Source of the DNA: CAYFTL01 sp964346145
Lineage (GTDB): Bacteria; Bacillota; Clostridia; Christensenellales; Aristaeellaceae
Length of the DNA stretch: 64,000 nucleotides
Direction: 5' to 3'
Assembly (NCBI GenBank): GCA_964346145.1
Contig: CAYFTL010000009.1
Coordinates: forward strand, 1 to 64,000
Position numbers and translations under genes: made by a program. The notes beneath the pieces were generated by a model that saw only the letters and a program-made list of their open reading frames with translations, was not told the origin of the DNA and searched no databases. This document shows, in pieces, positions 25,035-33,782 of this stretch; the first letter of the stretch is position 1; every line of letters begins with the position of its first letter.

Positions 25035-26063
25035 TTGAAGTTGGGCGACCGAAAATTCATGATTCTAAAGGCCGTCATTGACGACTACATTACAACCGCT
25101 GTTCCGGTGGGTTCTCGAACCATTTCCCGCAAAGCAGGGGTGGGCTATAGCCCGGCAACGATTCGCAATGAAATGTCGGATTTGGAGGAACTGGGTTATC
25201 TGGATCAACCCCATACTTCGGCGGGCAGAATTCCTTCACCCAAGGCATACCGTTGGTATGTGGATCAGATATTAGAGGGAAGCGAACTGTCGGACGAAGA
25301 AGCTCAGCAAATTCATGAGTACATGGAAAAGCGCACCGGACAGGTGGAAGAGGTCATTAGGACCACGGCCCAGGCCTTGTCCGACTTGACCCGCTATACC
25401 TCTTTGGTGATTGCGCCCAAGAGCCAAACGCTGAGGATTAAACGCGTGCAGCTGGTGCCGGTTACCGAAACGGTTGCGTTGATGATCGTGATTACCAATA
25501 ACGGAATCGTAAAAGATTCGGTTATTCGCGTTCCGGAAGGCATGAATACCGATCACCTGTACAGCATTTCAAAAATGTTGACCGAACAGCTGCAAGGCAA
25601 AAATCCTAGCGAAGTTCGCATGCAGTTTTCCGAAATTTTTGCAAACTTGCAAACGCACAGACAGATGTTGGCCAGCGTGATTGATGTGCTGGAAAACCAG
25701 CTGGAAGATGATGCCGATGCCGATTTGATCGTGGGTGGTTCCACAAACTTGTTAAACTATCCGGAATACAGTGATATTGAAAAGGCGCGCAGTTTTCTGA
25801 CGATGTTGGAATCCAAGGAGGCGCTGTACACATTGCTCAGGCAATCGGGTAGCGTTGAGTTTAGTGTGCGCATCGGTCCGGAAAACGAGCTCCCGGAACT
25901 CAAGGATTGCTCCATCATTACGGCAACATACAGGGTTGGCAACCAATCTTCGGGTACACTGGGGATTATAGGGCCCACCCGTATGCGGTATGAACGGGTT
26001 ATCTCTGTACTCGACTTTATGGGCAAAGCGATAAGCGACATATTGTCGGGCAAGTTTTCCTAA
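25035..26063 (+). CDS. hrcA: Heat-inducible transcription repressor HrcA
   Basis: HrcA represses CIRCE-controlled chaperone genes, here its own operon. The winged-helix N-terminus shows VPVGSRTISRKAGVGYSPATIRNEM-like features (GSRTISRK, YSPATIRNEMSDLEELG) and HTSAGRIPSPKAYRWYVD, followed by the GAF-like dimerisation part. The TTG at 25035 is 8 nt after AGGAGG and gives 342 residues; the frame is open much further upstream, across the promoter, which rules out earlier starts. Confidence 0.97.
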   Translation: MKLGDRKFMILKAVIDDYITTAVPVGSRTISRKAGVGYSPATIRNEMSDLEELGYLDQPHTSAGRIPSPKAYRWYVDQILEGSELSDEEAQQIHEYMEKRTGQVEEVIRTTAQALSDLTRYTSLVIAPKSQTLRIKRVQLVPVTETVALMIVITNNGIVKDSVIRVPEGMNTDHLYSISKMLTEQLQGKNPSEVRMQFSEIFANLQTHRQMLASVIDVLENQLEDDADADLIVGGSTNLLNYPEYSDIEKARSFLTMLESKEALYTLLRQSGSVEFSVRIGPENELPELKDCSIITATYRVGNQSSGTLGIIGPTRMRYERVISVLDFMGKAISDILSGKFS

Positions 26064-26088
26064 ATAGCAATGTAGAAAGGCGAGAAAG

Positions 26089-26661
26089 ATGGCAAAAAAG
26101 GATAAGAAAAAGCCGGTAGAGGCTGAAGTACAAGAGCAGCAGATTCCGGCTGAAGAGAACCAACCCGCCGAAGAAACGGCGCAAACAGGGGAATTTGGCG
26201 AAGATAAATGGCGTGAAGCCTTGGAGTTGGCAGTTAAGCAGCGCGATGAGTATCTGAACATGGCGCAGCGCACCCAAGCCGATTTTGATAATTTTCGCAG
26301 GCGCAACAACAACACCCGCGCCGATGCGTACAGCGACGGCGCCAGGGAAGTCATCGCCGCTCTGTTGCCGGTGGTGGACAATTTGGACCGCGCGCTGGAC
26401 GCCGCGCAGCAATCAGGAGATGGTCAGGGCTTGCGCGAAGGGGTGGAGATGATCAGCCGCCAACTGTACGAAATTTTGGGCAAGCTGGGCATGGAAGAGA
26501 TTCCGGCGCTGGGCGAACCCTTTGACCCCGAACTGCACAACGCGGTGATGCGGGGCCCGGGCGAAAATCCGGGAGAAATCATCGAAGTATTTCAAAAGGG
26601 ATACCGTGTAAAAGATAAAATTGTTCGCTACGCGATGGTAAAAGTCGCGGCAGACGAATAG
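26089..26661 (+). CDS. grpE: Nucleotide exchange factor GrpE
   Basis: GrpE releases ADP from DnaK. The 190-residue product has a long acidic N-terminal tail (to about residue 45), a helical dimer region with YLNMAQRTQADFDNFRRR, and a C-terminal beta domain with FDPELHNAVMR and KGYRVKDKIVRYAMVKVA. AGAAAG-type ribosome site; 25 nt after hrcA. Confidence 0.96.
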   Translation: MAKKDKKKPVEAEVQEQQIPAEENQPAEETAQTGEFGEDKWREALELAVKQRDEYLNMAQRTQADFDNFRRRNNNTRADAYSDGAREVIAALLPVVDNLDRALDAAQQSGDGQGLREGVEMISRQLYEILGKLGMEEIPALGEPFDPELHNAVMRGPGENPGEIIEVFQKGYRVKDKIVRYAMVKVAADE

Positions 26662-26710
26662 ACAATATATTTATTTCAGCAATTTAGTTTTAGATTTGGA
26701 GGAAAATATT

Positions 26711-28534
26711 ATGGGCAAGATTATTGGTATTGATTTGGGAACAACTAACAGTTGTGTATCGGTTATGGAAGGCGGCGAGCCTGTCGTAATTCCCAACGCG
26801 GAAGGCGCGCGTACTACTCCCTCGGTGGTTGCTTTTGCTAAAGACGGCGAGCGGCTGGTGGGCCAGGTGGCAAAGCGCCAGGCGGTGACCAACCCCGACC
26901 GCACCATCAGCTCTATTAAAAGGGAAATGGGCAGCAGCCATAAAACCAACATAGACGGAAAAGATTATACACCCCAGGAAATTTCAGCCATGATTCTGCA
27001 AAAGCTGAAAGCCGATGCAGAGGCTTATCTGGGCGAGACGGTGACCCAGGCGGTTATCACCGTGCCGGCTTACTTCTCCGACGCGCAGCGTCAAGCCACC
27101 AAGGATGCCGGACGCATTGCCGGCCTGGAAGTGCTGCGCATCATCAACGAGCCTACCGCAGCCGCTTTGGCTTATGGTCTGGACAAAGAGGATTCCCATA
27201 AAATTTTGGTGTATGACCTGGGCGGCGGCACCTTTGACGTATCGTTGATGGAAATCGGCGACGGTGTGTTTGAAGTTTTGGCCACCGCGGGCAACAACCG
27301 TTTGGGTGGTGATGACTTTGATGAGCGCATCATTAACTACGTTGCCGATGAGTTCCAGCGCGAAAATGGCATCGACCTGCGCAAGGATCGTATGGCTTTG
27401 CAGCGCTTGAAAGAGGCGGCTGAAAAGGCGAAGATTGAGCTTTCCGGCGTGATGACCAGCAACATTAACCTGCCCTTTATCACAGCCGATGCCACCGGCC
27501 CCAAGCACTTGGATGTAACCCTGACCCGGGCCAAATTTGAAGAGTTGACCGCCGATTTGGTGGAAAAGAGCATTACGCCCCTGAATCAGGCGATTAAAGA
27601 TGCAGGTTTGTCGGCCAACCAGATTGATAAGGTAATCCTGGTGGGCGGTTCCACCCGTATCCCTGCGGTGCAGGAAGCGGTGCAGCGCATCACCGGCAAG
27701 GAGCCATATAAGGGAATCAACCCCGACGAGTGTGTAGCCATCGGTGCGGCCATCCAAGGCGGCGTGCTGGGCGGCGAAGTGAAGGACGTATTGCTGCTGG
27801 ACGTTACCCCGCTGTCGCTGGGTATCGAAACGATGGGCGGCGTGTTTACCAAGCTGATTGAGCGCAACACCACTATTCCCACCAAGAAGAGCCAGATTTT
27901 CTCTACCGCGGCCGATGGTCAAACCGCTGTAGATGTACACGTATTGCAGGGTGAGCGCGAAATGGCGCAATACAACAAAACGTTGGGCCGGTTCCAGCTG
28001 TCGGGCATTGCGGCCGCTCCCCGTGGAGTCCCCCAGATTGAGGTTACCTTCGACATCGATGCCAACGGTATTGTGCACGTTTCGGCCAAGGATCTGGGCA
28101 CCGGCAACGAACAGAAGATTACCATTACGGCTTCGGGCAACTTGAGCGAGGCCGACATCAACAAGGCGGTTGAAGAAGCCGAGCGCTATGCAGAAGAAGA
28201 CAAAAAGCGCAAAGAAGAGGTAGAAACCTTCAACCAGGCCGATAGCACCATCTATCAGACCGAGAAGACCTTGAAGGATCTGGATGACAAACTGGATCCC
28301 GCCGACAAGGCCAAGTTGACCGATGAGCTGGAAGCATTCAAGAAGGTACGTGAGGGCAACAACGCCGACGAAATCAAGCCGGCGATGGAAAAGTTCACCG
28401 AGCTCACCTACGAAATCTTTGGCAAGATTTACCAGCAACAGGCTGCCCAGCAGCAAGGTGCCGATGGTGCACAGGTTAACGACGACGGTACGGTAGAAAC
28501 CGATTACACCGTACACGACGAAGACAATCAATAA
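26711..28534 (+). CDS. dnaK: Chaperone DnaK (Hsp70)
   Basis: An ATP-driven chaperone of 607 residues. The nucleotide domain has GIDLGTTNSCV, VYDLGGGTFDVSLM and VGGSTRIPAVQ; the linker VLLLDVTPLSLG leads into the substrate domain. The C-terminus is acidic (ending DEDNQ), as in other bacteria. The ATG at 26711 follows TTGGAGGAA; an upstream in-frame start at 26696 lies before that site. Confidence 0.98.
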   Translation: MGKIIGIDLGTTNSCVSVMEGGEPVVIPNAEGARTTPSVVAFAKDGERLVGQVAKRQAVTNPDRTISSIKREMGSSHKTNIDGKDYTPQEISAMILQKLKADAEAYLGETVTQAVITVPAYFSDAQRQATKDAGRIAGLEVLRIINEPTAAALAYGLDKEDSHKILVYDLGGGTFDVSLMEIGDGVFEVLATAGNNRLGGDDFDERIINYVADEFQRENGIDLRKDRMALQRLKEAAEKAKIELSGVMTSNINLPFITADATGPKHLDVTLTRAKFEELTADLVEKSITPLNQAIKDAGLSANQIDKVILVGGSTRIPAVQEAVQRITGKEPYKGINPDECVAIGAAIQGGVLGGEVKDVLLLDVTPLSLGIETMGGVFTKLIERNTTIPTKKSQIFSTAADGQTAVDVHVLQGEREMAQYNKTLGRFQLSGIAAAPRGVPQIEVTFDIDANGIVHVSAKDLGTGNEQKITITASGNLSEADINKAVEEAERYAEEDKKRKEEVETFNQADSTIYQTEKTLKDLDDKLDPADKAKLTDELEAFKKVREGNNADEIKPAMEKFTELTYEIFGKIYQQQAAQQQGADGAQVNDDGTVETDYTVHDEDNQ

Positions 28535-28543
28535 TCATATTTG

Positions 28544-28586
28544 ACGCGCAACTCCCGGGGCTAGCCCTGGGAGTGCTTGCGCGTTT
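28544..28586 (+). terminator. Long stem-loop between dnaK and dnaJ
   Basis: ACGCGCAA (28544-28551) pairs with 28577-28584, and CTCCC with GGGAG further in, forming an almost continuous stem of about 15 bp around a short loop. Only TTT follows. It may attenuate dnaJ or stabilise the dnaK message, giving more DnaK than DnaJ. Confidence 0.6.
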
Positions 28587-28636
28587 CACATACGACAGTT
28601 GGCCGCAATACTTGGCCAAACAAAGAGGTGGCATAT

Positions 28637-29788
28637 TTGGCAAAACGGGATTATTATGAGGTACTGGGCGTTTCGCGCTCGGCATCCGATGATGAGATAA
28701 AAAAAGCCTACCGCAAGCTGGCCAAGAAATATCACCCGGACGTGAATCCGGATGATAAAGAGGCCGAAGAGAAGTTTAAAGAAGCCAGCGAAGCCTACGA
28801 AGTGCTGTCCGATGCGCAAAAACGGTCGCGCTACGATCAGTTCGGCCACGACCCGATGGGGGGCGGTGGCGGAGCTGGCGGCTATTCCGATTTCGGCGGC
28901 TTTGGCGGCGGTGGTTTCGGTGGTTTTGACGATATATTGAATTCCTTTTTTGGCGGCGGCTTTGGCGCTGGCAGAGCGCGGGACACCGGTCCGATACAGG
29001 GCAACGATTTGCAGTACGAAATCCGCGTAAGCTTTGAAGAAGCGGCTCTGGGTGCCAAGAAGGAGATCAACGTGGCCCGGGACGAGGAATGTCCGGTGTG
29101 CCACGGCAGCGGCGCCAAGGAAGGCACCAGCCCGGAAACCTGTCCTACCTGTAAGGGGTCCGGGCAGGTGGTGTACACTCAAAATACACCCTTTGGGCGC
29201 ATCCAAAATGCGCGCACCTGCGAAACCTGCCACGGCAGCGGCAAGATCATCAAAGATCCGTGCACCCGTTGCAACGGCCGGGGCAAGGTGCGCACCAGCC
29301 GTAAGATATCCTTTAACGTGCCTGCCGGCATAGACAACGGCCAGATCATCACCATGCGTGGCCAGGGTGAGCCGGGCGAACGGGGAGGTCCTCCGGGCGA
29401 TTTGTACATTCAAATCAACGTAGCTCCCCACAAGTTCTTTAAGCGCAAGGATTTCGATTTGCACTGCAACATCCCCATATCCTTTACTCAAGCCGCTTTG
29501 GGCGCCGAAATCGATGTGCCCACCTTGGGCAATCCGGTCAAATATACCATTCCCGAAGGCACCCAGCCGGGCACAGTGCTGCGCATTAAGGGCGAAGGCA
29601 TCCAATACTTGCGCGGTTCGGGCAAAGGTGATTTGTATATCACGGTGGATGTGGAAATTCCGCGCAAGCTGACCGAAAAACAAAAGCAGTTGCTCACCGA
29701 GTTCGATGGTACGGTGACTGGGCGCGAATACGAGAAAAAGAAATCCTTCTTCGACCATATGAAGGACGCTTTTGGCAGTTGGAAATAA
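28637..29788 (+). CDS. dnaJ: Chaperone DnaJ (Hsp40)
   Basis: DnaJ delivers substrates to DnaK and stimulates its ATPase. The J domain has the HPD motif (KKYHPDVNPDD), then a Gly/Phe-rich linker at about residues 75-115. Four CxxCxGxG zinc repeats follow (CPVCHGSG, CPTCKGSG, CETCHGSG, CTRCNGRG). The TTG at 28637 lies after AGAGGTGG and gives 383 residues beginning with AKRDYYEVLGV. Last gene of the heat-shock operon. Confidence 0.97.
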   Translation: MAKRDYYEVLGVSRSASDDEIKKAYRKLAKKYHPDVNPDDKEAEEKFKEASEAYEVLSDAQKRSRYDQFGHDPMGGGGGAGGYSDFGGFGGGGFGGFDDILNSFFGGGFGAGRARDTGPIQGNDLQYEIRVSFEEAALGAKKEINVARDEECPVCHGSGAKEGTSPETCPTCKGSGQVVYTQNTPFGRIQNARTCETCHGSGKIIKDPCTRCNGRGKVRTSRKISFNVPAGIDNGQIITMRGQGEPGERGGPPGDLYIQINVAPHKFFKRKDFDLHCNIPISFTQAALGAEIDVPTLGNPVKYTIPEGTQPGTVLRIKGEGIQYLRGSGKGDLYITVDVEIPRKLTEKQKQLLTEFDGTVTGREYEKKKSFFDHMKDAFGSWK

Positions 29789-29801
29789 AGATAAAGCTTA
29801 T

Positions 29802-29839
29802 AAAAATAATGCGGCGCATTTTTGCGCCGCATTATTTTT
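29802..29839. terminator. Bidirectional terminator after dnaJ
   Basis: A perfect 17-bp stem (29802-29818 with 29823-29839), A-run left and T-run right, with a four-T loop. It serves dnaJ on + and the convergent isomerase gene on -. Confidence 0.95.
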
Positions 29840-29840
29840 A

Positions 29841-30683
29841 TTACAGAGTGTCTTCTTTATTGTCCCGGTTGACCGATGGCGGAGCGACCTTCCAGCCGCC
29901 ATCGTAATTCATTGGAGCCAACACGCGCTTGGCCTGGGCCAGTTGGAACGCCACGTTGTTGTATTCGTTTGTGGCCTTGTGGCTTTCGATGCTCCAGCAG
30001 CCCGAATAACCCGCCTGCTTGAGCGGCGGCATAACCCGATCGGCTTGCTCGCAGTGTTCGTAGTTCATATGGATGTGCATGGCTCTGGCGGCAAATCAGC
30101 GGTCGTACTCGTCCTGTTCGGCTTCGGTGCCCCGCCAGTTGCCCAGGTGCAAAAGCAACCCGAAGTTGGGCGCTTTTACCCGGGCGAACAGCGCTTCCAT
30201 GGACGGATAATGGGTGGAGCCGCCCCAATGGTTTTCCGGTCCCAGTCGGGCGCCGAATTCGGCGGCAGCGGCGCAGTATTCGCCGTATTTGGCGGCCACG
30301 TAATCCATTTGCTCGGGAGTGATTTCGTCGCTGCGCGAACCTACGTCTATGCGGATGGTTTTGGCACCCAGTATCCGCCCGGCGCGTATGCAGTCCCAGG
30401 CCATTTTCTCGCACTCTGCGCGCACGGTGGGATCGTCGTCCCACAGGTGGGCGCCGTCGCAGCACAAATTGACTACCGTTAGTCCGCGCTCTTCAATGTG
30501 TTCGCGTACGAGTTGCAAATAGGCGTCTTCGTAGCTTTCCAGAAAACCGTTCCAAATGTCGGCGGTGTTTAAATTGTATCGGTAGCGCACGGTTTCCAGG
30601 TAGCCGAACAGGTTCATCGCGCCAATATTGCGCAGCCCGTGAAAGGAGTAAGACATAACCGCAAAGTTGTTATAATGGTTCAT
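29841..30683 (-). pseudogene. Sugar phosphate isomerase/epimerase with an in-frame TGA
   Basis: Read through, this is a 280-codon frame resembling xylose-isomerase-like TIM-barrel (AP endonuclease 2 fold) proteins. Segments such as TVVNLCCDGAHLW, GAKTIRIDVG and LGPENHWGG carry the expected acidic and histidine metal ligands, and MHIHMNYE follows after the break. A TGA at 30098-30096 splits it into about 195 and 85 residues; a TGG tryptophan codon would restore it. The start ATG at 30683 has TCCTCC on the + strand (GGAGGA) 8 nt before it. It follows the oxidoreductase gene by 32 nt. Confidence 0.8.
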
Positions 30684-30715
30684 TAAAAACTCCTCCTTAA
30701 AAAAGGATAGATAAA

Positions 30716-31873
30716 TTACAATCGATACTCGAAGGCTCCCCAAGGTGTTTGCTGCTTGCGCACCGCGTTGGATTGGGAGAGCGCTTCTATTTCCTGGGCG
30801 GTTACCTCGCGCTCCAGCTCGCTTGAGAGAAAGATGCCTTCGGATACCAACATGGTTTGCAGCGCCAACCAGGCAGAATCGTAGCGCTCGGCAATCTGAC
30901 CGCTCAGGTAAGCGATCCAGTGGCTTTGGTCGTTGTCAAAAAAGCGAAGCGCCGGGTCCGCTGTCAAGTTGGCCCCCTCGTTTTGGCCGGCATCTATGTT
31001 GGTGCTGACCGTCTGGTCTTCCACCAGATGGAAGTATTGCAGGCCATCGTCCATAAGTCGTAGGCCTCCTTCACTTCCGGCGATAAAACTGCGCCCGAAG
31101 TCGTCCATGTGGATGGCCCAACTTTCCAAAATATCCAGCGTCAGTCCGCCTTCGTACTTGGCAAATCCTGCGCCCAGCTCTTCCACTTCAAACGTGTTGT
31201 TGCCCAGGGATTTGGGATTTTGGTGAATTTCGCTGTACACGCTGCCCGAAACGCGCTCAAGCTTGGGCACCCCCAGCACATACAGCAGCTGAGAAATGTG
31301 GTACACGCCCATGTCGTACAGCGCACCGTGGCCGGCCCACTTTTTGCTGATAAAATCCGGAGAGAACAAGCCGGGTCCGGTAATGTCCAGCCCCGGGCGC
31401 ATGCGCCGGCGGTATCCGTAGGAACGGGCGTGGTATATTTTGCCCAGCGTTCCCGCATCCACCATTTTTTTGGCGATCCGGCTTTGTGGATAGAACAAAG
31501 CTTCCAAATGGATGGCCAGCTCCTTGCCCGATTCCTTGGCAGCATCGTACAAAAGCTTGGCGTCGGCGTAGGAACCTGCCATGGGCTTTTCGCAGTAGCA
31601 ATGCTTGCCTGCGCGCAGCACCTCCAAGGCCATGGGCACGTGCAGGTTGTTGTGCAGGCAAACGTCCACTGCGTCGATATCCTCCCGCTTCAACAGTTCC
31701 CGGTAGTCGGTGTAGCGATCTTTGATGCCGTACTGCTCGCCCCAGGCATTCAGCACCTTTGGGTCAATATCGCACCCGGCGACCACTTTTGCGTTGGGAA
31801 TGGCGTTGTAGCGTTGCATGTGGGTGTGGGAGATCATGCCTGTACCGATGATTCCGATCCGTATCTCTTTCAT
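30716..31873 (-). CDS. Gfo/Idh/MocA family oxidoreductase
   Basis: An NAD(P)-dependent sugar or polyol dehydrogenase-like protein of 385 residues. The Rossmann motif is GIIGTGMISHTHM, and the catalytic-region motif CEKPMAGSYADAK is present. The C-terminal half has the family beta-sheet domain (HGALYDMGVYHISQLLYVLG). It is the promoter-proximal gene of a two-gene unit with the isomerase, so the pair probably handles a sugar or inositol-like compound; the substrate cannot be assigned. ATG 31873 is chosen over a TTG two codons upstream. Confidence 0.9.
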   Translation of the reverse strand: MKEIRIGIIGTGMISHTHMQRYNAIPNAKVVAGCDIDPKVLNAWGEQYGIKDRYTDYRELLKREDIDAVDVCLHNNLHVPMALEVLRAGKHCYCEKPMAGSYADAKLLYDAAKESGKELAIHLEALFYPQSRIAKKMVDAGTLGKIYHARSYGYRRRMRPGLDITGPGLFSPDFISKKWAGHGALYDMGVYHISQLLYVLGVPKLERVSGSVYSEIHQNPKSLGNNTFEVEELGAGFAKYEGGLTLDILESWAIHMDDFGRSFIAGSEGGLRLMDDGLQYFHLVEDQTVSTNIDAGQNEGANLTADPALRFFDNDQSHWIAYLSGQIAERYDSAWLALQTMLVSEGIFLSSELEREVTAQEIEALSQSNAVRKQQTPWGAFEYRL

Positions 31874-31906
31874 AAACAACCTTCCCTTCCATTTTGGTTT
31901 TACTGT

Positions 31907-31916
31907 AACAGCTGTT
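31907..31916. promoter_or_regulatory. Palindrome upstream of the oxidoreductase gene
   Basis: AACAGCTGTT is a perfect 10-bp palindrome 34 nt before the start codon, in an A/T-rich region. Placement suits an operator, but no matching regulator is in the window. Confidence 0.25.
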
Positions 31917-32010
31917 GGTTATAAAATCAATGCGATTTCAATATATTGATAAAAAGAAAATTGCGGGACTCTCTGCATAAGAATTTAAACAAGAATCAAG
32001 GCAAAGGAAC

Positions 32011-32039
32011 TTGCGAGCGGGCCTTGAATCCTGTACAAT
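32011..32039 (+). promoter_or_regulatory. Promoter of prmA-rsmE-mtaB-HIT
   Basis: -35 TTGCGA (32011-32016) and -10 TACAAT (32034-32039) with a 17-bp spacer, about 38 nt before the prmA GTG. Confidence 0.7.
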
Positions 32040-32077
32040 CGGCATACAAAGCATAATGATTAAGAGGGTGAATCTGC

Positions 32078-33025
32078 GTGGATTGGCTAAAAATCACGAT
32101 ACATACCACCACCGAAGGCGCGGAAATCGTTTCCCAGCTGATGATGGATGCGGGTGCCGGTGGCACGACCATAGAAGACAGGAACGATGTGCGCCAAAAT
32201 CAGCGGCCCGAAGGCCGGTGGGATATCCTTCCCGAAACCTTGGCCCAAAACATGAGCGAAGATGTGCTGGTGATCGCCTATTTTGAAATGGAAACCACGG
32301 CGAACGATGCGCTTGAGCAAATTACCGAGGGTCTTGAGCAGCTCAAGACCATGGATCTGGGGCTGAATTTGGGCAGCTTGAATCTTGAAACCGACCGTCA
32401 GCAGGATCAGAATTGGCTGACCAGCTGGCGGCAAGAGTATAAACCCTTTGCGGTGGGCAGCCGCATCGTCATCAAACCCAGCTGGGAAGAGTACCAGGGC
32501 GCAGAGGGTCAGCACGTTTTGCAGATTGACCCGGGCATGGCCTTCGGCACCGGCACCCATGAAACCACGAATTTGTGTGTTCAGCTGATTGAAAAATATG
32601 TAAAGCTGGGGGATAGCGTCATCGATGTGGGTACCGGCACCGGCATTTTGGCCATGGCTGCCGTGCTCAACGGCGCCGAGCGGGTGCTTGCCGTAGACAT
32701 CGATAAAACCGCCGTCAAGGTGGCCAAGCAGAATGTCATCGACAACGGTTTTGCCCAACAGATTGATTGTGTTTGGGGGGATTTGCTTACTAAGGTGGAT
32801 TCGGTGGCCGATGTGGTGATGGCCAACATCATTGCCGATGTGATCGTAGATTTTGCTCGGCCGGTCAAAGAGCACATTCGCCCGGATGGCATCTTTATTT
32901 GTTCGGGCATCGTGGCCGATCGCGAAGCGGATGTGTGCGCCGCGCTGAATGCAGCCGATTATACCATTTTGGAAATCAAGCGCCAAGGCGAATGGGTGGC
33001 CATCGCAGCGCGCAATGCAGTTTGA
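32078..33025 (+). CDS. prmA: Ribosomal protein L11 methyltransferase
   Basis: PrmA trimethylates several amino groups of L11. The 315-residue protein has an N-terminal L11-recognition domain and a class I SAM domain with IDVGTGTGILAMAA; PGMAFGTGTHETT is the PrmA signature. It begins with GTG at 32078 after AGAGGGTG. In Clostridia it normally follows dnaJ directly; here a 2-kb insert on the other strand intervenes. Confidence 0.95.
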   Translation: MDWLKITIHTTTEGAEIVSQLMMDAGAGGTTIEDRNDVRQNQRPEGRWDILPETLAQNMSEDVLVIAYFEMETTANDALEQITEGLEQLKTMDLGLNLGSLNLETDRQQDQNWLTSWRQEYKPFAVGSRIVIKPSWEEYQGAEGQHVLQIDPGMAFGTGTHETTNLCVQLIEKYVKLGDSVIDVGTGTGILAMAAVLNGAERVLAVDIDKTAVKVAKQNVIDNGFAQQIDCVWGDLLTKVDSVADVVMANIIADVIVDFARPVKEHIRPDGIFICSGIVADREADVCAALNAADYTILEIKRQGEWVAIAARNAV

Positions 33026-33035
33026 TGGAGGGCAC

Positions 33036-33782
33036 ATGCACAGATTTGTCGTAGAAGATGGGCTCTTTGAGGGAGCTGCCGTGCAGTTGCCTGAGGCTGA
33101 AGCGCAACATGCGCTTTCGGTGCTCAGGCTTAAAGACGGGGAGGCTATCCAGTTAAGCGATGGAAAAGGCAATTTGTATGCCGCAGTTTTGCAGCATTGC
33201 GGCGAGCGGCAAGCCACGGCGCAGGTGAAGGAGCAGCTGCCCTCCAACGAACCCGGGATCAGCCTGACGGTTTATCAGGGACTGCCCAAGGGGGACAAGT
33301 TTGACCTGATCGCTCAAAAGCTTACCGAGCTTGGCGCCAGCAGGATTGTGCCGGTGCGCATGCGTCACTGCGTGGTCAAGCTCAACGAGAGGGAAGGTCA
33401 AAAAAAGGTCGCGCGCTGGAGTCGGATCGTTCAAGAGGCCACCAAGCAGTGCGGGCGGAGCCGGGTGCCGATGGTGGAGGTGCCGGTGGATTGGAGCCGG
33501 GCTCTTGAGCAGCTTGGGCGCCACGATTTGGTGCTGTTGCCCTGGGAACAGGCGCAGGGAAAGGGAATATACAACGTTTTCGCGCTGCAGCCAAATGCGC
33601 GGGATATTGCCATCTTGATTGGGCCCGAAGGGGGCATCAGCCCTTCGGAGGTGGAGGATGTGGAGGCTTTGGGCGCCCACAGGATCACTTTGGGGCCGCG
33701 CATACTGCGCACCGAAACGGCGGCCATCGCGGCCACGGCCATAGCGATGTATGCGTGGGCAGATTTGGGAGGAATTCGGTGA
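33036..33782 (+). CDS. rsmE: 16S rRNA m3U1498 methyltransferase
   Basis: RsmE methylates U1498 in the decoding centre. The 248-residue protein has an N-terminal PUA-like part and a SPOUT knot with IGPEGGISPSEVE and the end LGPRILRTETAAIAA. The ATG at 33036 lies after ATGGAGGGC; a longer open frame overlapping prmA is not needed. Confidence 0.95.
   Translation: MHRFVVEDGLFEGAAVQLPEAEAQHALSVLRLKDGEAIQLSDGKGNLYAAVLQHCGERQATAQVKEQLPSNEPGISLTVYQGLPKGDKFDLIAQKLTELGASRIVPVRMRHCVVKLNEREGQKKVARWSRIVQEATKQCGRSRVPMVEVPVDWSRALEQLGRHDLVLLPWEQAQGKGIYNVFALQPNARDIAILIGPEGGISPSEVEDVEALGAHRITLGPRILRTETAAIAATAIAMYAWADLGGIR

Noticed and set aside
26984..28531. 515-codon open frame on - across dnaK
   Set aside because: Antisense shadow of a highly biased chaperone gene, a known annotation artefact; no support for translation.
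28586..29758. 390-codon open frame on - across dnaJ
   Set aside because: Antisense shadow caused by the Gly- and Cys-rich codons of dnaJ; no ribosome site or family match.
30096..30098. TGA read as tryptophan
   Set aside because: TGA is used as a normal stop by lepA, hemW, adk and others in the window.
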